DNA of 64,000 nt from Mesobacillus jeotgali (lineage in GTDB: Bacteria; Bacillota; Bacilli; Bacillales; Cytobacillaceae): positions 3,590,001 to 3,654,000 of the forward strand of contig NZ_CP109811.1 in NCBI RefSeq assembly GCF_014856545.2. Reading direction: 5' to 3'. Every line of letters starts with the position of its first letter. The stretch's first letter is position 1. Positions 26,670-35,351 of this stretch are shown one piece after another. A program made the translations under genes and the position numbers. Under the pieces are notes generated by a model. That model ran no database searches. It was not told the origin of the DNA and worked only from the letters and a program-made list of their open reading frames with translations.

Positions 26670-27382
26670 TCTCCCTTTGGTTCCTCCAGCTTATAACCAA
26701 GGCCTCGAATAGTTTTGATATAGGATGGCTTCTTTGTGTTTTGTTCAATTTTTTCACGCAAATGGCTTATATGTACGTCGACAATTCTTGTATCCCCTGC
26801 AAAGTCATAATTCCAGACAGCACTGAGCAACTGGTCACGTGTAAGAACCCGTCCTTTATTCTTCGACAGATAGAGAAGCAATTCGAATTCTTTCGGAGTA
26901 AGTTCAAGTAATTTTTCCATAAAGTAAGCTTCATAGAATTCCGGCATGATTTTAAGCTCGCCAATTCTGATCTGCCCCTCGTCCTCCTGCTTTTCTTCCA
27001 CTGGTTCATGCTGTGTCTGTGTCCTACGGAGAATCGCTTTTACCCTCGCTACAACCTCACGCGGACTGAATGGTTTGGTCATGTAATCATCAGCGCCTAA
27101 CTCCAGACCAAGCACCTTATCAAACTCATCATCCTTTGCCGTAAGCATCAAGATCGGCACATTGATTCTCATCTGTCTGAGTTGTTTACATACTTCCATG
27201 CCATCCAGCTTCGGGAGCATCAGATCCAAAATCATCAAATCCGGCTTATCATCTGCTGCCAGGCGGATCCCTTCTTCACCGTCCATTCCAGTTACCACTG
27301 AATAGCCAGCCTGTTCGAGATTATACTTCAGCAGTGTCACAATCGATTGTTCATCATCCACAACCAAGACCTTCTTGTTCAT
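26666..27382 (-). CDS. phoP: Phosphate-starvation response regulator PhoP
   Basis: OmpR-family regulator, 238 aa. Receiver domain (1-~120) with acidic pair VVDDEQ, phospho-acceptor Asp in LMILDLMLP, and the switch Thr/Lys (MLTAKD, YMTKPF). Winged-helix DNA-binding domain (~135-235; PKEFELLLYLSKNKGRVLTR, TRIVDVHISHLREKIE, IRGLGYKLE). ATG at 27382 follows GGAGG by 5 nt. A TATAAT lies upstream (about 27437) but no Pho-box array was clear. Confidence 0.96.
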   Translation of the reverse strand: MNKKVLVVDDEQSIVTLLKYNLEQAGYSVVTGMDGEEGIRLAADDKPDLMILDLMLPKLDGMEVCKQLRQMRINVPILMLTAKDDEFDKVLGLELGADDYMTKPFSPREVVARVKAILRRTQTQHEPVEEKQEDEGQIRIGELKIMPEFYEAYFMEKLLELTPKEFELLLYLSKNKGRVLTRDQLLSAVWNYDFAGDTRIVDVHISHLREKIEQNTKKPSYIKTIRGLGYKLEEPKGE

Positions 27383-27479
27383 ATGAGCCTCCAAAAAAGT
27401 TATTACCCCTGTTTCATCCAATAGCTCTATTTACATTATAATATCAACCCAACAGGTAAAATCAAATTTAAAACTAAAA

Positions 27480-27504
27480 GGGATGCACAAATATTGTGCA
27501 TCCC
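27480..27504 (-). terminator. Terminator of the MaoC-like gene
   Basis: GGGATGCAC / GTGCATCCC stem followed by TTTTAGTTTT. Confidence 0.85.
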
Positions 27505-27510
27505 AAAAGT

Positions 27511-27987
27511 TTAAAAGTTTTCTAGTGCTTTACCATCCATACGCTGGACTGGGTATGGAGGACAGACGAGAAGTTTCCCCGTTACAACTGTCTCATCCTC
27601 TTCATTTTTTCCCATAATTGTAATTTCAACATTATGCTTGCTTTTGATCACTTCTGTTACTTCAAAAAAGAATTGGACTGTTCCATAATGGTAAACTGGT
27701 TTAACATACTCAATATCCTGCTTCAAAATATGACTTCCAGGTCCTGGTAGGTATTTTGAAACAGCTGAAGTGATGATTCCATTCAGCATGATTGCTGGGA
27801 CAATAGGCTTTTCATAAGGTGTCTGTGACGCGTAATCATGCTGGATATATAAAGGATTCGCATCATTCGTCAATCCCAAATACAACAGGAGATCTTTGTC
27901 CTCGATTTTTTCTGTTAAGGTCAATTTTTCCCCGACAGTGATTTCTTCTATTTTCCTGCCAAGCTTACGTTTTCTTCCAAGCAGCAT
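27511..27987 (-). CDS. MaoC-like (R)-hydratase family protein
   Basis: Single hot-dog-fold protein of 158 aa. The hydratase motif is present as TNDANPLYIQHDYA (~40-53), with Asp and His at the spacing of (R)-specific enoyl-CoA hydratases, followed by VPAIMLNGIITSAVSKYLPGPG. Its likely substrate is an enoyl- or 3-hydroxyacyl-thioester, but this is not provable from sequence. It lies between mdh and phoP behind the mdh terminator. AAGGGG precedes the ATG. Confidence 0.82.
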   Translation of the reverse strand: MLLGRKRKLGRKIEEITVGEKLTLTEKIEDKDLLLYLGLTNDANPLYIQHDYASQTPYEKPIVPAIMLNGIITSAVSKYLPGPGSHILKQDIEYVKPVYHYGTVQFFFEVTEVIKSKHNVEITIMGKNEEDETVVTGKLLVCPPYPVQRMDGKALENF

Positions 27988-28050
27988 AGCATTTACCCCT
28001 TTGCAATAGAAGTTCTGGTCCCAAGTTCATATACTTTATAAATTGTGTAA

Positions 28051-28078
28051 AAAAATCGGGGAATATTCCCCGATTTTT
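28051..28078 (-). terminator. Terminator of citZ-icd-mdh
   Basis: AAAAATCGGGGAAT self-complementary stem (perfect 28-bp palindrome) followed by T run. Confidence 0.9.
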
Positions 28079-28103
28079 TAATTTACTAGTAATCTGTTAA
28101 CGA

Positions 28104-29042
28104 CTAAGCAAGAACTGCCATGACGTTGCGGACAGCTTCTGCAGACTTATCAAGTGCTGCTTTTTCTTCAGCAGTCAGTTCAAGCTCGATTACTTTCTCG
28201 ATACCGCCTGCACCGAGGATTGTTGGAACTCCAAGGTAAATTCCTTCGTATCCATACTCTCCTTCTAGATAGGCAATAGAAGGCAATACACGTCGCTGGT
28301 CCTTCAAGATCGCTTCGCACATTTCAACCAAAGAAGCTGCTGGCGCATAGTAAGCGCTGCCATTCCCAAGAAGGTTGACGATTTCGCCGCCGCCTTTGCG
28401 GGTGCGTTCAACGATAGCATCCAGGCGATCTTTTGGAATAAGTGTTTCAAGAGGAATGCCTCCTGCATATGAATAACGCACAAGTGGAACCATGTCATCA
28501 CCGTGGCCTCCAAGAACAAAACCAGTGACGTCTTTAACTGAAAGGTTTAATTCCTGGGCAACGAAAGTACGGAAACGGGCGGTATCCAATACTCCTGATT
28601 GGCCGATTACGCGATTTTTAGGAAAGCCCGACTCTTTGAAAATAGTGTATGTCATCGCATCGACCGGATTAGTCAATACAACAATGAAACTGTCAGGAGA
28701 GTGCTTGGCGATTTCCTGGGCTACACTTTTCATGATTTTTTGGTTCGTCTGGACAAGGTCATCACGGCTCATGCCAGGTTTACGTGCAATACCAGCTGTT
28801 ACAACAACGATGTCTGAGCCTTTCGTATCTTCATAGCTGGAAGTACCGGTAATGTTAGCGTCAAAACCCTGGACCGGGCTCGCTTCAAGCATATCTAGTG
28901 CTTTACCCTTTGTAGGATTTTCCATTTGCGGGATATCGACTAATACTACATCCCCTAGTTCCTTCTGTGCTAGCAAGAATGCTGTTGTTGCTCCTGTGAA
29001 TCCTCCACCAATGACTGAAATCTTTTTGCGTTTCAATGACAT
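28104..29042 (-). CDS. mdh: Malate dehydrogenase
   Basis: NAD-dependent oxidation of malate to oxaloacetate in the TCA cycle; 312 aa, LDH-like type. N-terminal Rossmann motif [15 protein letters not shown], Arg-containing substrate loop [14 protein letters not shown], and the catalytic Asp-His in [18 protein letters not shown] before the ATG. Last gene of the citZ-icd-mdh group, with a strong hairpin in the icd-mdh gap. Confidence 0.98.
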   Translation of the reverse strand: MSLKRKKISVIGGGFTGATTAFLLAQKELGDVVLVDIPQMENPTKGKALDMLEASPVQGFDANITGTSSYEDTKGSDIVVVTAGIARKPGMSRDDLVQTNQKIMKSVAQEIAKHSPDSFIVVLTNPVDAMTYTIFKESGFPKNRVIGQSGVLDTARFRTFVAQELNLSVKDVTGFVLGGHGDDMVPLVRYSYAGGIPLETLIPKDRLDAIVERTRKGGGEIVNLLGNGSAYYAPAASLVEMCEAILKDQRRVLPSIAYLEGEYGYEGIYLGVPTILGAGGIEKVIELELTAEEKAALDKSAEAVRNVMAVLA

Positions 29043-29093
29043 AAGGCTTCCTCCTCAGAACGAATATATTTTTAAAATATATGTTATTTATGT

Positions 29094-29122
29094 AAAGGCT
29101 ATCCTTATAAAGGATAGCCTTT
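29094..29122 (-). terminator. Hairpin in the icd-mdh gap
   Basis: AAAGGCTATCC / GGATAGCCTTT stem with almost no T tract on the minus strand. It could be a weak terminator or an RNA processing/stability element. Confidence 0.5.
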
Positions 29123-29131
29123 CGCACATTT

Positions 29132-30400
29132 TTAGCCCATGTTCTTGATCAGTTCATCACCGAACTCAGAAGTCTTGACTTCTGTAGCGCCATCCATCAA
29201 ACGAGCAAAGTCATATGTTACAACCTTTGAAGCGATTGACTTTTCCATAGACTTGACGATCATGTTCGCTGCTTCAGTCCAGCCAAGGTGCTCAAGCAGA
29301 AGTACGCCTGAAAGGATAACTGATGATGGGTTAACTTTATCTAAACCAGCATATTTAGGAGCAGTACCATGAGTAGCTTCGAAAATAGCGTGGCCAGTTT
29401 CATAGTTGATGTTTGCTCCAGGAGCGATACCGATACCGCCTACCTGTGCTGCAAGTGCATCAGAAATGTAGTCTCCGTTAAGGTTCATTGTTGCAACAAC
29501 ATCGAACTCTTTCGGACGTGTAAGAATCTGCTGAAGGAAGATATCTGCAATCGCATCTTTAACGATGATTTTGCCGGCAGCCTCTGCGTCAGACTGAGCT
29601 TTATTCGCTGCATCAGTACCTTGCTCTTCCTTAATCTTGTCATACTGAGCCCATGTGAATACCTTATCGCCGAATTCCTTTTCAGCAAGTTCATAACCCC
29701 AGTTTTTGAACGCACCTTCAGTGAATTTCATGATATTGCCTTTATGTACAAGCGTTACTGACTTACGGCCTTCAGTGATGGCGTAATTAATCGCTGAACG
29801 TACAAGGCGCTCTGTTCCTTCTTTGGAAACAGGCTTGATTCCAAGACCTGAAGTTTCAGGGAAACGGATTTTGTTTACACCCATTTCATTTTGCAGGAAC
29901 TCAAGAAGCTTCTTAGCTTCATCAGATCCGCTTGCATACTCGATACCAGCATAGATATCTTCAGTGTTTTCACGGAAAATAACCATGTCAGTGTCTTGCG
30001 GGCGTTTAACCGGAGAAGGAACACCTTCGAACCAACGAACAGGACGCAGGCATACGAATAGATCCAATTCCTGGCGCAATGCAACGTTAAGGGAACGGAT
30101 TCCGCCGCCGATAGGTGTTGTTAAAGGACCCTTAATAGCGATTAAGTACTCATTGATTAAATCTAAAGTTTCGCTTGGCAGCCACTCACCAGTCTGGTTG
30201 AATGCCTTTTCTCCAGCAAGAACTTCTTTCCAGACAATCTTGCGCTCACCCTTGTATGCTTTCTCAACAGCTGCATCAAGAACGCGGACAGAAGCTGCCC
30301 AGATGTCAGGACCTGTACCGTCACCTTCGATAAAAGGAACGATTGGATTGTTTGGTACGTTTAAAACTCCATCTTTAACTGTGATTTTTTCACCTTGCAT
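29132..30400 (-). CDS. icd: NADP-dependent isocitrate dehydrogenase
   Basis: Oxidative decarboxylation of isocitrate to 2-oxoglutarate, giving NADPH; 422 aa. The phosphate-accepting serine loop region [12 protein letters not shown], the substrate-binding Arg/Tyr ([14 protein letters not shown]) and cofactor loop ([24 protein letters not shown], with Lys-Tyr residues favouring NADP) are present. GGAGGGAG precedes the ATG. It follows citZ, with a hairpin-rich 200-bp gap. Confidence 0.98.
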   Translation of the reverse strand: MQGEKITVKDGVLNVPNNPIVPFIEGDGTGPDIWAASVRVLDAAVEKAYKGERKIVWKEVLAGEKAFNQTGEWLPSETLDLINEYLIAIKGPLTTPIGGGIRSLNVALRQELDLFVCLRPVRWFEGVPSPVKRPQDTDMVIFRENTEDIYAGIEYASGSDEAKKLLEFLQNEMGVNKIRFPETSGLGIKPVSKEGTERLVRSAINYAITEGRKSVTLVHKGNIMKFTEGAFKNWGYELAEKEFGDKVFTWAQYDKIKEEQGTDAANKAQSDAEAAGKIIVKDAIADIFLQQILTRPKEFDVVATMNLNGDYISDALAAQVGGIGIAPGANINYETGHAIFEATHGTAPKYAGLDKVNPSSVILSGVLLLEHLGWTEAANMIVKSMEKSIASKVVTYDFARLMDGATEVKTSEFGDELIKNMG

Positions 30401-30491
30401 GTTATTCTCTCCCTCCAGAATCCTAATTCATTAACAGAATCAAAGGTTAGCAGGCTTGGTTGCCACTAACCTTGCATGCGGAAATATCAGT

Positions 30492-30526
30492 CACCCTTTT
30501 CACCTATTAAGGAGCTGAAAAGGGTG
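30492..30526 (-). other. Intercistronic hairpin between citZ and icd
   Basis: CACCCTTTTCA / TGAAAAGGGTG perfect 11-bp stem without T tract. A second dyad (AGGTTAG / CTAACCT) lies at about 30443-30474. These could be processing or stability elements in a citZ-icd-mdh transcript. Confidence 0.5.
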
Positions 30527-30599
30527 CTTAACTTCCTTACTCTCCTATTACAGCAATTTTTCACTGAAAAGTAAAATATTGCTCCTCTATCTCTTTAAA

Positions 30600-31715
30600 T
30601 TATCTCATTTCAATGGAAACATATTCCTGTTTACCAGGACCCGTGTAATCAGCACGAGGGCGGATCAGACGGTTGTTGTCATACTGTTCAAGAATATGTG
30701 CAAGCCAACCAGACACACGGCTTACAGCAAAGATTGGCGTGAACAGGTCATGATCGATGCCAAGGCTGTGGTATACAGATGCAGAGTAGAAGTCAACGTT
30801 TGGCGGCAGGTTCTTTTCGCCTGTCACGATTTCTTCGATTTTTGTGGACATTTCGTACCAGTGAGGTTCACCAGTCAGTCCAGTCAGCCTCTTGGACATT
30901 TCTCTCAAATGCTTCGCACGCGGATCTCCCTGGCGATATACGCGGTGTCCAAAGCCCATGATTTTTTCTTTGTTCGCAAGCTTTCCACGGATTGCCGGCT
31001 CTACATTATCAAGAGTGCCGATTTCAGTCAGCATCTTCATAACTGCTTCATTTGCTCCTCCGTGAAGTGGCCCTTTCAATGCACCGATCGCAGCTGTGAC
31101 TCCAGAATACACATCAGAAAGAGTCGCAACACATACACGCGCAGTGAATGTTGAAGCATTAAGTTCATGGTCAGCATGAAGGACTAATGCCTTGTTCATT
31201 GCTTCTACAGCTACTTCATCAGGCTCTTCTCCAGTCAGCATGTATAGGAAGTTAGCCGCGAAGTTAAGGTCTTCTCTTGGCGCGATAGGCTCAAGACCCT
31301 TTCTTACTCTTGCGAAAGCCGTTACGATAGCCGGCATCTTAGCCTGCAGGCGGATTGCTTTGCGATAATTAGATTCTTTTTCCATTACATCCGCTTCATC
31401 ATCATACAATCCTAAAAGAGATACAGCTGAGCGAACTGCAGCCATCGGATGGACCTTGTCAATCGGGTACATCTTGAAATGTTCCAATACTTCTTTTGGC
31501 AAAGCTGCATTCTCTGCAAGATGCTTCTTCAATTCGTCCAATTCTGCGGCTGTAGGAAGCTTGCGGTGCCATAATAAGTAAATCACTTCTTCGAAACTAG
31601 CATTTTCTGCTAGATCGTCAATGTCATAGCCAACATAAGTCAGCGTGTCATCGATAATAGAGCTGATAGAAGATGTTGTTGCCACTACCCCTTCAAGACC
31701 ACGTGTTACTGTCAT
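30600..31715 (-). CDS. citZ: Citrate synthase
   Basis: Condenses acetyl-CoA and oxaloacetate; 371 aa, Gram-positive type. Catalytic His/His/Asp are visible in LHADHELNASTFTARV, GPLHGGANEAVMKML and the C-terminal FDFYSASVYHSLGID-like NVDFYSASVYHSLGIDHDLF. ATG at 31715 (MTVTRGLEGVVAT) follows AAAGGAG and fits B. subtilis CitZ. First gene of the TCA cluster. A long leader with a cre-like site and a terminator-like hairpin precedes it. Confidence 0.98.
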   Translation of the reverse strand: MTVTRGLEGVVATTSSISSIIDDTLTYVGYDIDDLAENASFEEVIYLLWHRKLPTAAELDELKKHLAENAALPKEVLEHFKMYPIDKVHPMAAVRSAVSLLGLYDDEADVMEKESNYRKAIRLQAKMPAIVTAFARVRKGLEPIAPREDLNFAANFLYMLTGEEPDEVAVEAMNKALVLHADHELNASTFTARVCVATLSDVYSGVTAAIGALKGPLHGGANEAVMKMLTEIGTLDNVEPAIRGKLANKEKIMGFGHRVYRQGDPRAKHLREMSKRLTGLTGEPHWYEMSTKIEEIVTGEKNLPPNVDFYSASVYHSLGIDHDLFTPIFAVSRVSGWLAHILEQYDNNRLIRPRADYTGPGKQEYVSIEMR

Positions 31716-31922
31716 ACTCAATCTCTCCTTTGTAGTTAATTTCCCCATATCCCATTTTGTCTGTATGTTGGACTGCTGTTAAAAACAGCGATGTCAGAAA
31801 ATAGAAATTTCTGACACTTTATACGAAAAGCCGGACCATTCGCCGGCGACAGACCGAATTCAGCCGAAATGCCACTATATGATGCTATGGGTATCGAGCG
31901 CTTGCTCAGGCAACCGGCAAAA

Positions 31923-31936
31923 AGAAAATGCTTACA
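31923..31936 (-). promoter_or_regulatory. Putative CcpA site (cre) in the citZ leader
   Basis: TGTAAGCATTTTCT on the minus strand, two mismatches from TGWNANCGNTNWCA. It starts about 70 nt downstream of the predicted transcript start, where a roadblock cre would act. Confidence 0.5.
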
Positions 31937-31956
31937 TTTTGTTAAATATAAAAACC

Positions 31957-31973
31957 GTGGATTCTCACTCCAC
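31957..31973 (-). promoter_or_regulatory. Terminator-like hairpin in the citZ leader
   Basis: Minus-strand GTGGA / TCCAC stem, then GG and TTTTTATATTT. It lies only ~35 nt after the predicted start, well before citZ. Nearer citZ another strong stem, TGTCAGAAA / TTTCTGACA, is present (about 31795-31819). They may form an attenuator. Confidence 0.4.
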
Positions 31974-32013
31974 CCCCGGGCCTATGTAGAGGATGGAAGC
32001 AGTTACAAGTCCT

Positions 32014-32042
32014 ATTATAAACAATTATCTGACATTTGTGAA
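32014..32042 (-). promoter_or_regulatory. Sigma-A promoter for citZ
   Basis: Minus-strand TTCACA, 17-bp spacer, TATAAT. It gives a leader of about 290 nt. Confidence 0.75.
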
Positions 32043-32086
32043 TGAAAACAACTTAAATCAAAATAAAATATTATTTTACAAAAAGG

Positions 32087-32545
32087 CTATTTAAAGAATT
32101 CAAAGATTTTCATAGCCGCAAATGCGATACCAGCCCCAATCAGAGGGCCTACTGCTACTCCTTTGAATAATGAAACAGCCAAAATTGTTCCCAGTACAAG
32201 TGCAGTTGTTATATGGGGATCTTCAGCAAGCAAGGTAACCCCGCCTTTTGCAAGCAGAGCAACTGCCATTCCTGAAATCAGGGCGATCCATGCATAAGGT
32301 GACTTGAAAGCACCGCCTAAATCTTTGAAGCCGATATCACCGCTTGCGATTGGTGCCAGGACAGCAATAGTGATGACCGTTACACCCCAGTTAATACCCT
32401 TCCCCTGCAGCAGCGAAAATGTCTTGGCCTCAAATCCGGCAATCTTCATCACAATCAGGACCAGCACCGCAAAAATTAGTGATTGGTTTTTCGCCAGAAA
32501 AGCAATCGCCAATAAAGTTAGTAAAAAAAGCATAGGCTCTAGCAT
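32087..32545 (-). CDS. ytwI: DUF441 membrane protein (YtwI)
   Basis: A 152-aa hydrophobic protein with about four membrane segments and Gly-rich loops (GKGINWGVTVITIAVLAP, GVAVGPLIGAGIAFAAMK), the DUF441/YeaL family signature. Function unknown. It is upstream of citZ as in B. subtilis. AAGGATGAC precedes the ATG. The 330-bp gap upstream (32546-32879) holds only AT-rich sequence and a small TTTTGT / ACAAAA dyad. Confidence 0.88.
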   Translation of the reverse strand: MLEPMLFLLTLLAIAFLAKNQSLIFAVLVLIVMKIAGFEAKTFSLLQGKGINWGVTVITIAVLAPIASGDIGFKDLGGAFKSPYAWIALISGMAVALLAKGGVTLLAEDPHITTALVLGTILAVSLFKGVAVGPLIGAGIAFAAMKIFEFFK

Positions 32546-32879
32546 AAATTTGTCATCCTTCCACGGTTAAAACTATTGTAACATAATTAAAAATATTACA
32601 CCAAACAAGTAGGATTTTGATCAATGCACCTGCTGATTATACGCCTTAGCTGTTTGTTTAAATTCGAAAAATTTCTTTAGGATTTTGTTAGGACAAAACC
32701 AATCATGTGTCAGGCCATGAACGGGATATTTAGGACTTTAAAGGATTTTTAAAAATTAAATCGAATCTTTTAAAAAGGAAAGCCGTATATTTTAGGTAAT
32801 TTTCAGGACTGGCTTCAAGATTTTAAGATATGCAAAAAGTATCGGCAACCAGTTGGCCATTCCAAAAGGAGGAACCTGT

Positions 32880-34005
32880 TTGAATCCCGTATACCTGCAT
32901 AGAACATTGCGTTTCATTTTTGTCATTGGTGCCGTTGTGGCCGGTGCGTTTGCACTTTTTTTCGTTTCTAAGGTAACTTATCCATTCATCATCGGTTTCC
33001 TGATTGCCTTTATGATGAATCCGCTCGTCAATTTCTTCCAGACACAGGCAAAAATGCCAAGAGCCCTGGCAGTATTCATTTCCCTATTGCTGATTATGCT
33101 GGTGTTTGCAGGAATGGTTACACTGCTTGTAGTCGAAATTGCTTCGGGAGCAGAATACCTTGCGAAAGTAGTCCCTGAACATCTGATTACCTTGATTGAT
33201 TATATTGAACATTTATTTGCCGCTCAACTCATACCCATTTACAACCAGCTAACCGGTATGTTCCAAAGCCTTGAGTCAGGCCAGCAGGATACCATAATGG
33301 ATAATATCCAGAATGTCGGCGCAACCATCGGAACAACGGCAGGGAATTTTATCAAGGACTTTTTCGAAAAATCCCCAACATTCTGTCCTGGTTTCCGAAC
33401 GCAGCAACTGTCCTCATTTTCTCGCTGCTGGGTACTTTCTTTATAAGTAAGGACTGGTATAGATTATCATCAATGGGTACTAGGATTTTGCCTAATCGCG
33501 CAAGGACAAGCAGCAAGACTGTGTTTGACGATTTAAAGAAAGCCTTATTCGGGTTTGTCAGGGCTCAGGCAACATTGGTTTCGATCACTACCGTCATCAT
33601 TCTGATTGGATTGTTGATTCTTCGTATCGATTATGCCATCACGATTGCCCTCGTTACCGGTATAGTGGATATCATTCCCTACCTCGGTACGGGTGCAGTT
33701 TTCGTTCCGTGGATTATCTATGAGCAATTGCTGGAGAGATGAGTACGGCAATCGGGCTAGGTATTTTGTATGTTGTTGTATTGGTCCAGAGACAGATAAT
33801 GGAGCCGAAAATTCTTTCATCAAGCATTGGCCTTGACCCGCTGGCGACCTTGATCGCCCTGTTCGTCGGCTTCAAAACCATCGGCTTCCTTGGACTGATT
33901 GTCGGTCCAGTCATCCTGGTGATTTTCAATACCCTGCAGCGCGCGAATGTATTCCAGGATATTTGGTCCTTCATTAAAGGAAAAGACGAGGTTATCATAA
34001 AATAG
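32880..34005 (+). pseudogene. ytvI: Sporulation membrane protein YtvI (AI-2E family), two frameshifts
   Basis: AI-2E-exporter-family membrane protein; in B. subtilis YtvI is linked to sporulation. TTG at 32880 follows AAAGGAGG. The frame breaks twice. First after IKDFFEK: adding one A to the A5 run at 33367-33371 gives IPTILSWFPNAATVLIFS. Second after IIYEQLL: adding one G at 33733-33734 gives GEMSTAIGLGILYVVV, with family-correct spacing. The rest (RQIMEPKILSSSIGLDPLATLIALFVG) is well conserved. Both breaks are one-base losses in short runs, so error is as likely as true inactivation. Confidence 0.87.
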
Positions 34006-34049
34006 GGGCTTTCTTCTGGTTGAATCACTTGGTTTAAATAGAATACTAA

Positions 34050-34079
34050 AAAACGCCAACCGATAGGGGTTGGCGTTTT
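34050..34079. terminator. Bidirectional terminator of ytvI and fxsA
   Basis: AAAACGCCAACC / GGTTGGCGTTTT stem with a 6-nt loop. Confidence 0.9.
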
Positions 34080-34083
34080 ATTG

Positions 34084-34470
34084 TCATCGAATGACTTTAA
34101 TCGTACCTTTATCGATCCAGTTACGGAATAATTTCAGCATCAGTGCTTTGAAAAACTTCCTGGTCGGTGGTGCCAGCAGTAAAAATCCCAGAGCATCTGT
34201 TATGAAACCCGGTGTCAGCAAAAGAGTACCTCCGACAAGAATGCTCACCCCATCCAGGATGACATCTCCAGGCATCATGCCTCTGCTTAACTGGTTCTGA
34301 GTTCGTCTTATCGTTTCCAAACCCTGCTGCTTTGCCAAAAAAGCTCCGAGGAAACCTGTAAGGATGATGAGCAGGATCGTCGGCCATATACCAATTGTTT
34401 GACCCGCAAGAAGCAGGACGGCAATCTCAGCAGCCGGAACAATAACTAAAAACAAAAAAATATATTTCAT
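34084..34470 (-). CDS. fxsA: FxsA-family membrane protein
   Basis: Membrane protein of 128 aa with three to four hydrophobic segments and the FxsA pattern: PAAEIAVLLLAGQTIG, FLGAFLAKQQGLETI and GGTLLLTPGFITDALGFLLL. In E. coli FxsA (suppressor of F exclusion of T7) interferes with phage T7 exclusion; its role in Bacillus is unknown. ATG at 34470 follows GAGGTGGAG. It lies next to pyk, as in B. subtilis. Confidence 0.92.
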   Translation of the reverse strand: MKYIFLFLVIVPAAEIAVLLLAGQTIGIWPTILLIILTGFLGAFLAKQQGLETIRRTQNQLSRGMMPGDVILDGVSILVGGTLLLTPGFITDALGFLLLAPPTRKFFKALMLKLFRNWIDKGTIKVIR

Positions 34471-34618
34471 TCTCCACCTCAATGTATTGGAATAGCGTGT
34501 CCTTCTATTATACGTGCCGGGATGCTGAGAATACAATAATATGATTGCTGGAGATCTTTTAGAAATCGAATACTTGTCATGAATTTCGTTTAAAGTTTGT
34601 ATGACCCAAAGTCAACTT

Positions 34619-35290
34619 CAGACAGCTTTTCCTCACTTCCTATGAAAGCTGTCCGAACTTGGCGCTACTTCAGACAGCTTTTCCCCGTTTCCTATAAAAC
34701 CTGTCCGAACTTGGCGCTACTTCAGACAGCTTTTCCGCATTTCCTGTAAAACCTGTCCGAACTTGGCGCTACTTCAGACAGCTTTCCGCATTTCCATGAA
34801 AGCTGTCCGAACTTGGCGCTACTTCAGACAGCTTTTCGCATTTCTCATGAAAGCTGTCCGAACTTGCGCTACTTCAGAAGCTTTCCGCATTTCCTGTAAA
34901 ACCTGTCCGAACTTGCGCTACTTCAGACAGCTTTCCCCGTTTCCTATGAAAGCTGTCCGAACTTGGCGCTACTTCAGACAGCTTTTCCGCATTTCCCAAG
35001 AAAGCTGTCCGAACTTGGCGCTACTTCAGACAGCTTTTCCGCATTTCCTATAAAAGCTGTCTGAACTTAGGCTAACTTGTGACATCTTTTCCCCGTTTCC
35101 TATGAAAGCTGTCCGAACTTGGGCTAATTTGTGACATCTTTTCCTCATTTCCTATGAAAGCTGTCTGAACTTGAGCTAACTTGTGACAGCTTTTCCGCAT
35201 TTCCTATAAAAGCTGTCTGAACTTAGGCTAACTTGTGACATCTTTTCCCCGTTTCCTATGAAAGCTGTCCGAACTTGGAACGGCTTCAGC
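34619..35290. repeat. 52-bp GACAG...CTGTC repeat, array B (13 units)
   Basis: Thirteen near-tandem units of GACAGCTTTTCCGCATTTCC plus (T/A)nAAA(A)(G/C)CTGTC and the linker CGAACTTGGCGCTACTTCA. Period is 49-53 bp, mostly 52. Many units make a perfect stem GACAGCTTTT / AAAAGCTGTC. Units 10, 11 and 13 carry GACATC. The linker drifts toward GGCTAACTTGT in the last five units. It fills the 880-bp gap between fxsA and pyk, and no gene is visible in it. Confidence 0.92.
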
Positions 35291-35303
35291 AACATAAAAT
35301 AAA

Positions 35304-35331
35304 AGCGTGAAATCAAAGTTGATTTCACGCT
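35304..35331 (-). terminator. Terminator of pfkA-pyk
   Basis: AGCGTGAAATCA / TGATTTCACGCT stem followed by TTTATTTT. Confidence 0.9.
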
Positions 35332-35351
35332 AAATTTGGAGCCTACCTTAA

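Noticed and set aside
34763..35053. An open frame of 96 codons on the plus strand
   Set aside because: It lies wholly in the 52-bp repeat array; its peptide merely repeats with the array and there is no ribosome binding site.
34619..35290. Array taken as a CRISPR
   Set aside because: Units are 52 bp with variable arms and no unique spacers of constant size, and no cas genes are near.
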